Below, in pieces: positions 49,451 to 58,176 of a stretch of DNA of 64,000 bases; within the stretch, counting starts at the first letter, position 1, and each line of letters starts with the position of its first letter. The notes beneath the pieces are model-generated. The model did no database searches and had not been told where the DNA came from. It saw only the letters and a list, made by a program, of their open reading frames with translations. The stretch is from assembly GCF_014197135.1 (NCBI RefSeq), contig NZ_JACIFA010000004.1:62001-126000 (forward strand), in the 5' to 3' direction. Source of the stretch: Sphingomonas zeae. Lineage in GTDB: Bacteria; Pseudomonadota; Alphaproteobacteria; Sphingomonadales; Sphingomonadaceae. Position numbers and translations under genes: made by a program.

Positions 49451-50338
49451 GTGAAACATCTGCTCTGGGGCGCTGTCCCTCTCGCCATGCTGGCGCTGTC
49501 GGGTTGCCAGTCCAAACCTGAGGGTCAGGCGGTCGCCACGGTTGATGGCCAGGCGATCACGACCCAGGGGCTGGATGCCGAACTGACCGATGCTCCCTCG
49601 GACGTCGATCATGTGGCCTATCGCAAGACGATCCTGCCGCAGATCGTCGACCGCACCCTGCTGGCCCAGGCGGCCAAGAAGATGGGGATCGACAAGTCTC
49701 CCGAATTCGGCGTGCAGCGCGATCGGGAGGAGCAGAGGCTGCTGGTCGAGTTGCTGGCAAAGAAGCTCGCCAATTCCGTGCCCTTGCCGACGGTCGAGGC
49801 GGTGGATCGCTATATCGCGGCACATCCGTATGAATTCGCCCAGCGCCAGAAATTCTATGTCGACCAGATCCGGTTCGCGAAGCCCGCGAGCACCGAGGCG
49901 TTGCTGCAGCTCGGCCAGAACAAGACACTGGATGCCCTAGCGGCCGCGTTGACCAACAATGCCACGCCCTTCACCCGCGACCATGTGCTGATCGACTCGG
50001 CCTTCCTCGATCCCGCGGTGGCGGGGCAGATCGCCAAGCAGCCCTCGGGCGATCCCATCCTGCTGCCCTATAACGGGCTCTATACCGCCAATGCGATCAT
50101 CCAGCGCATTCCGACACCGATGACGGGCAACGCCGCACGCAACCTGGCGGGCGAGATCCTGCGGCGCAAGGCGATCGCCGATGCCATGGGCCAAACGCTG
50201 AAAAAGGCGCGCCAGGACGCCACGATCACTTATCAGGCCGGATACAAGCCCGACAGCAAGACCCCCGCCGATAGCAAGGCGATCCAGGATGCCACGAGTC
50301 GCACGGGCGGTGCGGCAACCTCGGGCGCGGCCCGCTGA
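49451..50338 (+). CDS. EpsD-like peptidyl-prolyl isomerase lipoprotein
   Basis: 295 residues: lipobox LALSGC (Cys19), then a SurA/PrsA-like N-domain (about 30-130; VATVDGQAITTQGLDAEL, VDRTLLAQAAKKMGID), a degenerate PpiC-like middle, and a disordered Ala/Thr/Gly-rich end. The pattern fits the EpsD family found with exopolysaccharide and exosortase loci; its next neighbours here are a PEP-CTERM protein and a glycosyltransferase, which agrees. Role: probably a periplasmic chaperone or assembly factor for polysaccharide export. Key PPIase residues are not obvious. Confidence 0.78.
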   Translation: MKHLLWGAVPLAMLALSGCQSKPEGQAVATVDGQAITTQGLDAELTDAPSDVDHVAYRKTILPQIVDRTLLAQAAKKMGIDKSPEFGVQRDREEQRLLVELLAKKLANSVPLPTVEAVDRYIAAHPYEFAQRQKFYVDQIRFAKPASTEALLQLGQNKTLDALAAALTNNATPFTRDHVLIDSAFLDPAVAGQIAKQPSGDPILLPYNGLYTANAIIQRIPTPMTGNAARNLAGEILRRKAIADAMGQTLKKARQDATITYQAGYKPDSKTPADSKAIQDATSRTGGAATSGAAR

Positions 50339-50549
50339 ACCGCCGCGCGGTGCCGTCGGCCCTTGGGCCGGGCACCGCGCCACCCCTCTCGCGATCGACC
50401 ATTCCGTAGCGTCACCTTTCGCTCATCCATGTTTGCAGTGCAGCAAATATGTAACACGCCCTGCAACCTTCCCCGCCCCAAGGTGTTGAGTGGTACGCGA
50501 GGGGAATTGCGGATCTGCCGCTTTCCTCGCGCTTGCAAGGACATGCGAT

Positions 50550-52820
50550 ATGGTGGATGCGAACGGAACCGTGATCGAACGATTGGCGCTGATCGGCAAT
50601 TTCCTGCCTCGTCAATGCGGGCTCGCGACCTTCACCACCGATGTTTATTCCGCGTTGCGCAATCGCTTTCCCGACCTGGCAGTCGACGTCTATGCGATGG
50701 ACGACCATCCCGGCCGCTATGCCTATCCCCCGGCGGTAACGGCTGCGATCCCGCAGAACGACCGCGGCGCCTATGTCGACATGGCCCGCCGGATCGAGGC
50801 GAGCGGCGCGCAGGCGATCTGGGTGCAGCATGAATATGGCATCTATGGCGGCGCTGCGGGCGAGCATCTGCTGGCGCTGCTCGATCGCACCACATTGCCC
50901 GTGATCGCCACACTCCACACGGTTCTCGAAAAGCCCTCGACGGACGAGCGCCGGGTGATGGAGGGGCTGTTGCGGCGCTGCGCCCGGATCATCGTCATGG
51001 CGGACAAGGGGCGCGATATCCTTCAGCGCGTCTATGGGGCCGACCCGCGACAGATCGCGATGATCCCGCATGGCGTGCCCGACCGCGAACTCATCGCGCC
51101 CGACGCGCTGAAGCCGCGTTTCGGTTGGGAGGGGCGCAAGGTCGTGCTGACCTTTGGCCTGCTCGCGCCGAACAAGGGGATCGAGACGATCATCGAGGCG
51201 CTGCCCGCCGTCGCCGTGAATCATCCCGAACTGCTTTATGTCGTGTTGGGCGCCAGCCACCCCAACCTCATCGCGCATGAGGGTGAGGCCTATCGTGACC
51301 GGCTGAAGGCGCTGGCCGAGACGCGCGGCGTCGCGGACAATGTCGCCTTCGTCGACGCCTTTGTCGAGCATGACGAACTGCTCGACTATCTCCAGGCAGC
51401 CGACATCTATGCCACGCCCTATACGAACCCCGCCCAGATCACGAGCGGAACATTGTCCTATGCGGTTGGCGTGGGCAAGGCGGTGATCTCCACCCCTTAT
51501 GTCCATGCCGCCGAGATCCTGGCGGACGACCACGGTGTCCTGGTCGATTTTTGCGATGCCGGGGCCTTTGCGCGTGAGATCGACCGGCTGCTCTCCGATG
51601 AGGCGGCGCGCAATCACCTGTCGCAGCGGGCCTATGCCCGTGGCCGCACCATGATCTGGCCGCGTCTGGCCGAGGCCGCGCTGGTCCAGATGGCGGCTGC
51701 GATCACCGCGCGTCCGCGCCGAATTGCGGGCGCCCCCCAGAGCAGCATCAAGCCGCTCAAGCCCGACATGGCCGCCGTCGAACGGATGAGCGACTCGACC
51801 GGCATGTTACAGCACGCCATCTATTCGATCCCCGATCGTCGCCATGGCTATTGCATCGACGACAATGCCCGCGCGCTGATCTTCATGACGCAGGCACCCG
51901 ACATCGATCCGGTCACGCGCGACAAGTGGACGACCATCTACGCCTCGTTCCTGCAATATGCCTGGAACCCGGAGGCGCGGCGCTATCGCAACTTCATGCA
52001 CTTCGACCGTAGCTGGTGCGAGGATGTGGGGTCGGAGGACTCCAACGGCCGCACGCTCTGGGCGTTGGGTGTGACCGCCCGCGACGCGCAGATGGCCAAG
52101 CATCGCGACTGGGCGCAGATGTGGTTCGACGCCACCGCGTCTCTGGCACTCGACCTGGGGTCGCTTCGTGCACAGGGTTTTGCGATGCTGGGTGCGGCGG
52201 CGATGCTGGAGGCGCGGCCGGGGCATCAGTTGGCGCGCGCCATTCTCGAAAAGCTGCCCCCGCTGCATCTGGCCCTGCTGGAGGAAGCGCGGCGGCCCGA
52301 ATGGCAATGGTTCGAGATCGTGCTCGCCTATGACAATGCCCGCGTGCCGCAGGCGTTGATCGAGGCGGGGCGTGCGCTGGGCCGGCAGGACCTGATCGAT
52401 TGCGGTATCTCGACGCTGGAATGGATCGTCGGCAAGCAAACCTCGCCCGAGGGTCGCTTCCGCGCCGTCGGCAGCGAAAGCTTCGGTCGTCCCTATGCCG
52501 AGCCGTTGCAGTTCGACCAGCAGCCGCTGGAAGCGCAGGCCACCGTCGAAGCGTGCCATTCGGCCTATGTCGCGACCCGCGACCCGCGCTGGATCGCGGA
52601 GGGTGAGCGGGCCTATGGCTGGTTCCTGGGAGCCAACGACCTCGACCTGCCGCTGGCGACGGCGCAGGACGGCGGCTGTTTCGACGGGCTGATGCCGACC
52701 GGCCTCAACCGAAATCAGGGTGCCGAATCGATCCTGGCGCTGCAACTCGCCAATTGCGCGATCGCTAGGCTTTGCCATTCCGCGTCATCCATGGCAGGAG
52801 CCGATCGTCACATTGCCTGA
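50550..52820 (+). CDS. GT4 glycosyltransferase fused to an alpha-barrel domain
   Basis: 756 residues from ATG 50550 (AAGGA at 50537-50541). Residues about 8-380 form a GT-B family 4 transferase: IGNFLPRQCGLATFTTDVY at the acceptor side, LLAPNKGIETIIEALP and the donor-site region AADIYATPYTNPAQITSGTLSYAVG, where the usual EPFG-type motif reads NPAQITSG. Residues about 400-750 are a helical, Trp-rich region (HGYCIDDNARALI, FDRSWCEDVGSEDSNGRTLWALG) resembling (alpha/alpha)6-barrel glycosidases or epimerases. The GH130 gene follows 60 bases later. Together they suggest a mannose-containing glycan made and trimmed or phosphorolysed. The donor and acceptor cannot be read from sequence. Confidence 0.88.
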   Translation: MVDANGTVIERLALIGNFLPRQCGLATFTTDVYSALRNRFPDLAVDVYAMDDHPGRYAYPPAVTAAIPQNDRGAYVDMARRIEASGAQAIWVQHEYGIYGGAAGEHLLALLDRTTLPVIATLHTVLEKPSTDERRVMEGLLRRCARIIVMADKGRDILQRVYGADPRQIAMIPHGVPDRELIAPDALKPRFGWEGRKVVLTFGLLAPNKGIETIIEALPAVAVNHPELLYVVLGASHPNLIAHEGEAYRDRLKALAETRGVADNVAFVDAFVEHDELLDYLQAADIYATPYTNPAQITSGTLSYAVGVGKAVISTPYVHAAEILADDHGVLVDFCDAGAFAREIDRLLSDEAARNHLSQRAYARGRTMIWPRLAEAALVQMAAAITARPRRIAGAPQSSIKPLKPDMAAVERMSDSTGMLQHAIYSIPDRRHGYCIDDNARALIFMTQAPDIDPVTRDKWTTIYASFLQYAWNPEARRYRNFMHFDRSWCEDVGSEDSNGRTLWALGVTARDAQMAKHRDWAQMWFDATASLALDLGSLRAQGFAMLGAAAMLEARPGHQLARAILEKLPPLHLALLEEARRPEWQWFEIVLAYDNARVPQALIEAGRALGRQDLIDCGISTLEWIVGKQTSPEGRFRAVGSESFGRPYAEPLQFDQQPLEAQATVEACHSAYVATRDPRWIAEGERAYGWFLGANDLDLPLATAQDGGCFDGLMPTGLNRNQGAESILALQLANCAIARLCHSASSMAGADRHIA

Positions 52821-52880
52821 CATGCTGTCATGTTCGGGGGTGTGATGAGCGTTTTGGTAAAGTGGTGAGACGGTAGCGCG

Positions 52881-54164
52881 ATGGATCTGTTTAACCACCG
52901 GCTGCGGCTTCATGCCGATCCTTCGCGTGTCGTGGTGCGGCCCTTTCATATCGCCTGGGGCGGCGGCAACGGCGCACCGCCCAGCCGGACCGAGCGGCTG
53001 GTCGGCGAGGTGCTCGCCATGACCCCGCAGGAAGCCCGCGACCAGCTGGAAACCGTGCTGAAGGATTTCGAGGCACGGCACTGGCAGACGCGGCGTGTCT
53101 TCATGACCCGCTACGACCAGATCGAGGATCTGCTGAAGCTCGACGGCTCAAAGATCGGCGACGAGAAGCGCCAACTGATCGGCGCCTATTTCTGTCACGA
53201 GTATAGCTATGCCGCCGCCGCACTGATGAACCCGTCGGCGGTGCCGCATTTCGATCAGACCGGCATCCAGCCGGGGTCGCAGCGTATCCTGATGTCGATG
53301 CGCGCGGTGGGGGAGGGGCATATCTCCTCGGTCGCCTTTCGCGAAGGCATCATCAACGATCAGAATCAGCTCCGCCTCGCACCCGAGCCGCCCTTCGCGA
53401 CCGCGACCGATGTGCACGGCTGGGGCGATGAGGATATGCCGAGCGGCCCGATCACGGTGCACCGCCACCGCGACTCGACGCTGTCGGGCACCGTCATCTT
53501 CCCGATCACCCAGGCCCAGTCCAAGGGGCTGGAGGACATGCGCATCGTCCAGTTCACCCATGATGACGGCGCGGTCGAGTGGATCGGCACCTACACCGCC
53601 TATGACGGCTCGGGCATTCAGTCCGAACTGATGCGCACCCGCGACTTCCGCGCGTTCGACCTGGTGCCGATGACGGGTGCTGCGGCGCGCAACAAGGGCA
53701 TGGCGCTGTTCCCGCGCAAGGTGGCGGGGCAGTATATGATGATCGGGCGCCAGGACGGCGAAAATCTGTTCCTGCTCAAATCCGATTCGCTGACCCATTG
53801 GGACGAAGGCGAGAAGATCCTCACCCCGGTCTATCCCTGGGAGCTGGTGCAGATCGGCAATTGCGGACCGCCCATCGAGACGGAAGAGGGCTGGCTGTTG
53901 CTGACCCACGGCGTCGGCGCGATGCGCAAATATTCGATCGGCGCCGCGTTGCTCGACAAGAACGACCCGTCCAAGGTGCTCGGCCGGACCAAGCAGCCCA
54001 TCCTCGCCGCCAAGGATCAGGACCGCGAGGGCTATGTGCCCAACGTCGTCTATTCCTGCGGCGCGATCCGCCACGGCGACTCGCTGTTCCTGCCTTACGG
54101 CATCGCGGACAGTTCGATCGGCTTTGCCTTCGTCAAGATCAGCGAGCTGCTGGCGGCAATGTAA
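52881..54164 (+). CDS. GH130 family glycoside phosphorylase/hydrolase
   Basis: 427-residue five-bladed propeller protein of the GH130 type, which includes beta-mannoside phosphorylases and beta-1,2-mannosidases. Family-like blocks are NPSAVPHFDQ, GEGHISSVAFREG, RNKGMALFPRKVAGQYMMIGRQDGENL, NCGPPIETEEGWLLLTHGV and FLPYGIADSSIGFA. No signal peptide, so it acts in the cytoplasm, as phosphorylases do. It is paired with the GT4-fusion gene. Its last 26 bases overlap the 3' end of the converging OPT transporter gene. Whether it phosphorolyses or hydrolyses is undecided. Confidence 0.87.
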   Translation: MDLFNHRLRLHADPSRVVVRPFHIAWGGGNGAPPSRTERLVGEVLAMTPQEARDQLETVLKDFEARHWQTRRVFMTRYDQIEDLLKLDGSKIGDEKRQLIGAYFCHEYSYAAAALMNPSAVPHFDQTGIQPGSQRILMSMRAVGEGHISSVAFREGIINDQNQLRLAPEPPFATATDVHGWGDEDMPSGPITVHRHRDSTLSGTVIFPITQAQSKGLEDMRIVQFTHDDGAVEWIGTYTAYDGSGIQSELMRTRDFRAFDLVPMTGAAARNKGMALFPRKVAGQYMMIGRQDGENLFLLKSDSLTHWDEGEKILTPVYPWELVQIGNCGPPIETEEGWLLLTHGVGAMRKYSIGAALLDKNDPSKVLGRTKQPILAAKDQDREGYVPNVVYSCGAIRHGDSLFLPYGIADSSIGFAFVKISELLAAM

Positions 54165-56115
54165 CGACCTGGCGGCGCGTGTAGCGATACAGCGCCGCCA
54201 CGATACCGAGGAACAGGATCGTCCCCCCGATCAGTGCGGGGGGCGCAAAGCCATCGCCGACCAGCGCCAGCGGCGCATCGGAGTTGGTCATATAGACGAT
54301 CCCCGCGAACCCGACGCCCCACAGGCTTTCGCCCACGATCAAGCCGGTCGCGGCCAGCACGCCCAGCCTCTCGGCTGCCTCCGGATCGGCGCTGCGCCGC
54401 GCCCAACGGTCATAGGCATGCCCGATCGCCGCCCCCAGCACGACCGGCAGCGTCGCGGACATGGGCAGATAGATTCCCAGCCCCACGCCCAGCGGCGGCA
54501 GGCGCAGCCAGCCCAGCTTGCCCAGTACCTCGTCGATGATAATCACTCCGACGCCGACCAGCGCCCCGACCCCGATCATCGCCCAGTTGAGATCGCCGCC
54601 CAGCACGCCTTTGGCCAGCGCAGAGATCAGCGCGGCCTGCGGGGCGGACAGCGCGTTCGGCCCTGCACCCGGCGTGCCGGCAAAGCCGAGCGTGGCGTTG
54701 AGCAGGTCGAGCACGGGCGGGATCACCAGGCTGCCGAAGACGACACCGATGACCAGCGCCACCTGCTGTTTCCACGGCGTTGCGCCGACCAGCTCGCCGG
54801 TCTTCAAGTCCTGAAGATTGTCGTTGGAGATGGTCGCCACGCCGAACACGACGCCGGTGACGATCAGGGCATAGGCGACCAGCGCCTGAGTCGTCTCGGG
54901 CGAGGTTCCACGTCCGAACAGCCCGACGAGCAGCAGCGCGGCGGCGAGGACCGACAGGATGCCGATGCCAGACACCGGGCTGTTCGACGCGCCGATCAGG
55001 CCCGCCATATAGCCGCACACGGCCGCGATCACGAGGCCGATGAGCAGAATGAACAGCAGAGCGCCACCGATCAGCGCCACGCCCGACGCGGCCAGCGGCC
55101 CGCCTGCGATCACCGACCAGAGCAGTCCGGCGATCGGCACCAGGGTCGCCAGTGCGACGACGGTGACGATCCCGATCGGCAGGTCGCGCTCGCCGATCGC
55201 CAGCACGGCTCCGTCGCGCTTGGCGGAGGCGGCGGCGAGCGAGGAACGGATACCGCCGATGACCGGCCCGATGATCTTGAGCAGCGTCCAGATCGCCGCC
55301 ACCCCGATCACGCCCGCGCCCAGAAAGCGCACGTCGCGGCTAAAGATACCGCCTGCCCACTCCGCGACCGGCCCGGTCGAGGGGGCCATGGCGGTCAGGA
55401 TGGGCAGCGCCACCCACCAGCCGATGGCGATGCCCGCCAGCATCGCAACGCCGACCGAAAGGCCGACCAGATGACCGACCCCGATCAGCGCGAAGGACAG
55501 TCCGCCCGAAATCCCGGTCGCGCCCGCGCCGGTGCGGAACCAGACGCTCGCTTCGGCCACCGCCAGCTTGGTCTGGGTCAGGATCGCGAACGCGGCCGAG
55601 GCAACGGCGTTGACGACGATCAACCGCAGGCCGGTTGCGCTCTCCACCTCGCCCTCACGGCTGCCCGCGCCGACCTTCAGCACCTCGGCGGCGGCTCGGC
55701 CTTCGGGATAGGGAAGGTCGGTGTCGACGACGAGCGCGCGGCGCAAGGGTACCGAGAACATGACGCCGAGAATGCCGCCCGTTGCGGTGATCCCGGCCGT
55801 CAGCCAGTAAGGAAAACCTTGCCACCAGCCGATCATCACCAGGCCCGGCAACACGAAGATGATCGCCGCCAGCGTGCCCGCTGCCGAGGCGACCGTCTGG
55901 ACGATATTATTCTCCAGCACCGAGCTGTTCGGCAGATAGCGCAATATCGCCATCGAGATGACCGCCGCCGGGATCGAGGTGGCGAAGGTCAGCCCGACCT
56001 TGAGCCCCAGATAGACATTGGCGGCGGTGAACAACAGGGTGATGATCCCGCCCAGCGCGATGCCGCGAAGGGTGAGTTCGGCGACGGGGCGGTCGGTCAT
56101 GGGGGTGCGGCTCAT
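54139..56115 (-). CDS. OPT family oligopeptide transporter
   Basis: Inner-membrane importer of small peptides or metal-chelate complexes; bacterial members are poorly characterised. The 658 residues hold about 14-16 membrane helices. Family blocks: NVYLGLKVGLTFATSIPAAV near the start, SVLENNIVQTVASAAGTLAA, DLPYPEGRAAAEVLKVG, and ISNDNLQDLKTGELVGATPWKQQ in the second half. It ends inside the GH130 gene on the other strand. A single gene with its own promoter upstream of 56115. Confidence 0.94.
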   Translation of the reverse strand: MSRTPMTDRPVAELTLRGIALGGIITLLFTAANVYLGLKVGLTFATSIPAAVISMAILRYLPNSSVLENNIVQTVASAAGTLAAIIFVLPGLVMIGWWQGFPYWLTAGITATGGILGVMFSVPLRRALVVDTDLPYPEGRAAAEVLKVGAGSREGEVESATGLRLIVVNAVASAAFAILTQTKLAVAEASVWFRTGAGATGISGGLSFALIGVGHLVGLSVGVAMLAGIAIGWWVALPILTAMAPSTGPVAEWAGGIFSRDVRFLGAGVIGVAAIWTLLKIIGPVIGGIRSSLAAASAKRDGAVLAIGERDLPIGIVTVVALATLVPIAGLLWSVIAGGPLAASGVALIGGALLFILLIGLVIAAVCGYMAGLIGASNSPVSGIGILSVLAAALLLVGLFGRGTSPETTQALVAYALIVTGVVFGVATISNDNLQDLKTGELVGATPWKQQVALVIGVVFGSLVIPPVLDLLNATLGFAGTPGAGPNALSAPQAALISALAKGVLGGDLNWAMIGVGALVGVGVIIIDEVLGKLGWLRLPPLGVGLGIYLPMSATLPVVLGAAIGHAYDRWARRSADPEAAERLGVLAATGLIVGESLWGVGFAGIVYMTNSDAPLALVGDGFAPPALIGGTILFLGIVAALYRYTRRQVVTLPPAAR

Positions 56116-56230
56116 GCGCGCAGATGTGGCAGAAGGTGGGGCGCGCGCCTAGCATTTCGTGCGGGGAATGCGCTTCGACCTCGCTCGGCGGGAGCGGGGG
56201 AATATCCCTCCCAACCCCCGTTCAGCCTGA

Positions 56231-56444
56231 GCGAAGTCGAAGGCCACGCAATTCACCCCCGCCAAAGTCCTCAAGGCCGCACCCCGGCGGAGGCCGGGGG
56301 GCCAGATCCCGCGAAGCGCGTAATGGGCGAACCGTTGCGGGGAGGCAAAGATGCCGTGCCTTCGATGGCCCATGGCCACTGGACCCCGGCCTTCGCTGGG
56401 GTGCGCGTTTGGAATGAGTGGACTCCCGTGGCCTTCGACTTCGC
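56231..56444. repeat. Nested inverted-repeat element
   Basis: Outer arms GCGAAGTCGAAGGCCAC (56231-56247) and GTGGCCTTCGACTTCGC (56428-56444) are a perfect 17-bp inverted repeat. Inside lie two more copies of the CCCCGGC/GCCGGGG palindrome, 56282-56299 and 56384-56401 (one mismatch), inverted to each other. The whole 342-bp gap between the OPT start and the DUF853 stop is taken up by this structure; no gene seen. Confidence 0.72.
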
Positions 56445-56457
56445 TACGCCGGGACCA

Positions 56458-58086
56458 CTATCCCCGGAACAGATTCCCCAGCACCCCGCGCACCACCGCG
56501 CCGACGATCCCGCCGCCGCTGCTCGACCGCCGGCGCGAGCCGCCGCCGAACATCTGCTTGCCGATCTCGTTGGCGACCTGTCGCCCGATCGACGAACTGG
56601 CCGAGCGCGCCGCGCTGGTCGCCATCTTGGCCCAGGGGGAGTTGGCCGCCGCGCGCTGTTCGGCGATGCGGGCGCGTTCGGCGTCCTTGGCGGCCTCCTT
56701 GGCGGCCTTCGCGTCGGCCTTGGCAGCTTGTGCCGCCTGTTTGTCGGCCTCGGTCGCCGCCTTCGCCTCGGCGGCGGCCGCAACGGCTTCCTGGGTCTTG
56801 GCGGCGAGCAGTTCCTCGGCCGATTCGCGGTCGAGCGGCTGATCGTACTTCGCACCGACCGCATCGGTTTCGATCAGCACTTTGCGCTCCTCGGGCGTGG
56901 CGGGGCCGACCCGGCTGCGCGGTGGAGCAATCAGCGTGCGCTCGACTGGAGAGGGCGAGCCGTCGGGCTGGAGCAGCGAGACCAGCGCTTCGCCGACCTT
57001 CAATTCGGTGATCGCGCTCGCGACGTCGATGCCGGGATTGGCGCGGAACGTTTCCGCCGCCGATCGCACCGCGGCCTGATCGCGCGGGGTAAAGGCGCGC
57101 AGCGCGTGCTGGACCCGGTTGCCGAGTTGCCCAGCGATCTTGTCGGGCACGTCGATCGGGTTCTGGGTGACGAAATAGACGCCGACGCCCTTCGACCGGA
57201 TCAGCCGGACGACCCGTTCGATCGTGTCGACCAGCGCGGGCGCGGCGTCGTCGAACAGCAGATGCGCTTCGTCGAAGAAGAAGACCAGCTTGGGCTTGTC
57301 GGGGTCGCCGATCTCGGGAAGCTGCTCGAACAGTTCGGACAGCAGCCACAACAGGAACGTGGCGTAGAGCTTGGGGCTGGCCATCAGCTGGTCGGCCGCC
57401 AGAATGTTGACCACGCCGCGCCCCGAATCATCGACCGCGATCAGATCGTTCAGTTCGAGGGCGGGTTCGCCGAAGAAATGTTCGCCCCCTTGGGTGCGCA
57501 ACTGAAGCAAAGCGCGCTGGATCGCACCGACCGACTGTTTCGAGACATTGCCATAGGTGGTGGTCAGCTCGTCGGCCCGCGCGGCGCATTCGGCCAGCAT
57601 CGCCTGGAGATCGTCCAGGTCGAGGAGCAGCAGCCCCTCCTTGTCCGCGATATGGAAGGCGATGGTCAGCACGCCCTCCTGCGTCTCGTTCAGCCCCATC
57701 ATGCGGGCGAGCAGCAGCGGTCCCATCTCGGACACGGTGGCGCGGACGGGATGGCCCTGTTGGCCGAACAGGTCCCAGAACTGCACGGGCGTGGCCTCAT
57801 AGGACCAGTCGGTCATGCTCAGTTCGGCGGCGCGCGCGGTGAAGGCGGCATGGGTCTTGCCCATTGCCGATCCCGCCATGCCCAGGCCCGACAGATCGCC
57901 CTTCACGTCCGCGACGAAGCTGGGCACGCCCGCGCGCGAAAAGCCCTCGACCATGGTTTGCAGCGTCACCGTCTTGCCGGTGCCGGTCGCGCCCGCGATC
58001 AGGCCGTGCCGGTTTGCCCGCTTGAGGTCGATCGTTTGGCGGTGGCCGCCGCCCATGCCGATGAAGATGCCGTCCATGACGGGCAT
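56458..58086 (-). CDS. HerA-like ATPase, DUF853 (YjgR type)
   Basis: 542-residue P-loop ATPase of the HerA/FtsK class. Walker [10 protein letters not shown] (32-40), Walker [14 protein letters not shown], and a sensor region [15 protein letters not shown]. Residues about 430-495 form an Ala/Lys/Glu-rich coiled coil, then a Ser/Gly/Arg end ([13 protein letters not shown]). The E. coli relative YjgR has no settled role. No NurA nuclease partner lies nearby, so end resection is not supported. Starts at ATG 58086, or at 58077 (MDGIFIGMG). Hairpin and hydrophobic gene ends separate it from degQ upstream. Confidence 0.9.
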   Translation of the reverse strand: MPVMDGIFIGMGGGHRQTIDLKRANRHGLIAGATGTGKTVTLQTMVEGFSRAGVPSFVADVKGDLSGLGMAGSAMGKTHAAFTARAAELSMTDWSYEATPVQFWDLFGQQGHPVRATVSEMGPLLLARMMGLNETQEGVLTIAFHIADKEGLLLLDLDDLQAMLAECAARADELTTTYGNVSKQSVGAIQRALLQLRTQGGEHFFGEPALELNDLIAVDDSGRGVVNILAADQLMASPKLYATFLLWLLSELFEQLPEIGDPDKPKLVFFFDEAHLLFDDAAPALVDTIERVVRLIRSKGVGVYFVTQNPIDVPDKIAGQLGNRVQHALRAFTPRDQAAVRSAAETFRANPGIDVASAITELKVGEALVSLLQPDGSPSPVERTLIAPPRSRVGPATPEERKVLIETDAVGAKYDQPLDRESAEELLAAKTQEAVAAAAEAKAATEADKQAAQAAKADAKAAKEAAKDAERARIAEQRAAANSPWAKMATSAARSASSSIGRQVANEIGKQMFGGGSRRRSSSGGGIVGAVVRGVLGNLFRG

Positions 58087-58116
58087 TGTATCGCGCCAGA
58101 CGGGGGCGGGAATAGC

Positions 58117-58150
58117 AAAAGGCCGCCGTGCGGATACACGACGGCCTTTT
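58117..58150 (-). terminator. Terminator of the hflK-hflC-degQ unit
   Basis: AAAAGGCCGCCGTG (58117-58130) pairs with CACGACGGCCTTTT (58137-58150), 14 bp with one mismatch, loop CGGATA. On the minus strand it ends in TTTT. It lies 27 bases past the degQ stop. Confidence 0.85.
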
Positions 58151-58176
58151 CATGGCTGCCTATCGAGGCAGACGCC

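Noticed and set aside
56458..58086. HerA-like ATPase as part of a defence or end-resection system
   Set aside because: There is no NurA, SIR2 or nuclease neighbour; DUF853 proteins are common core genes.
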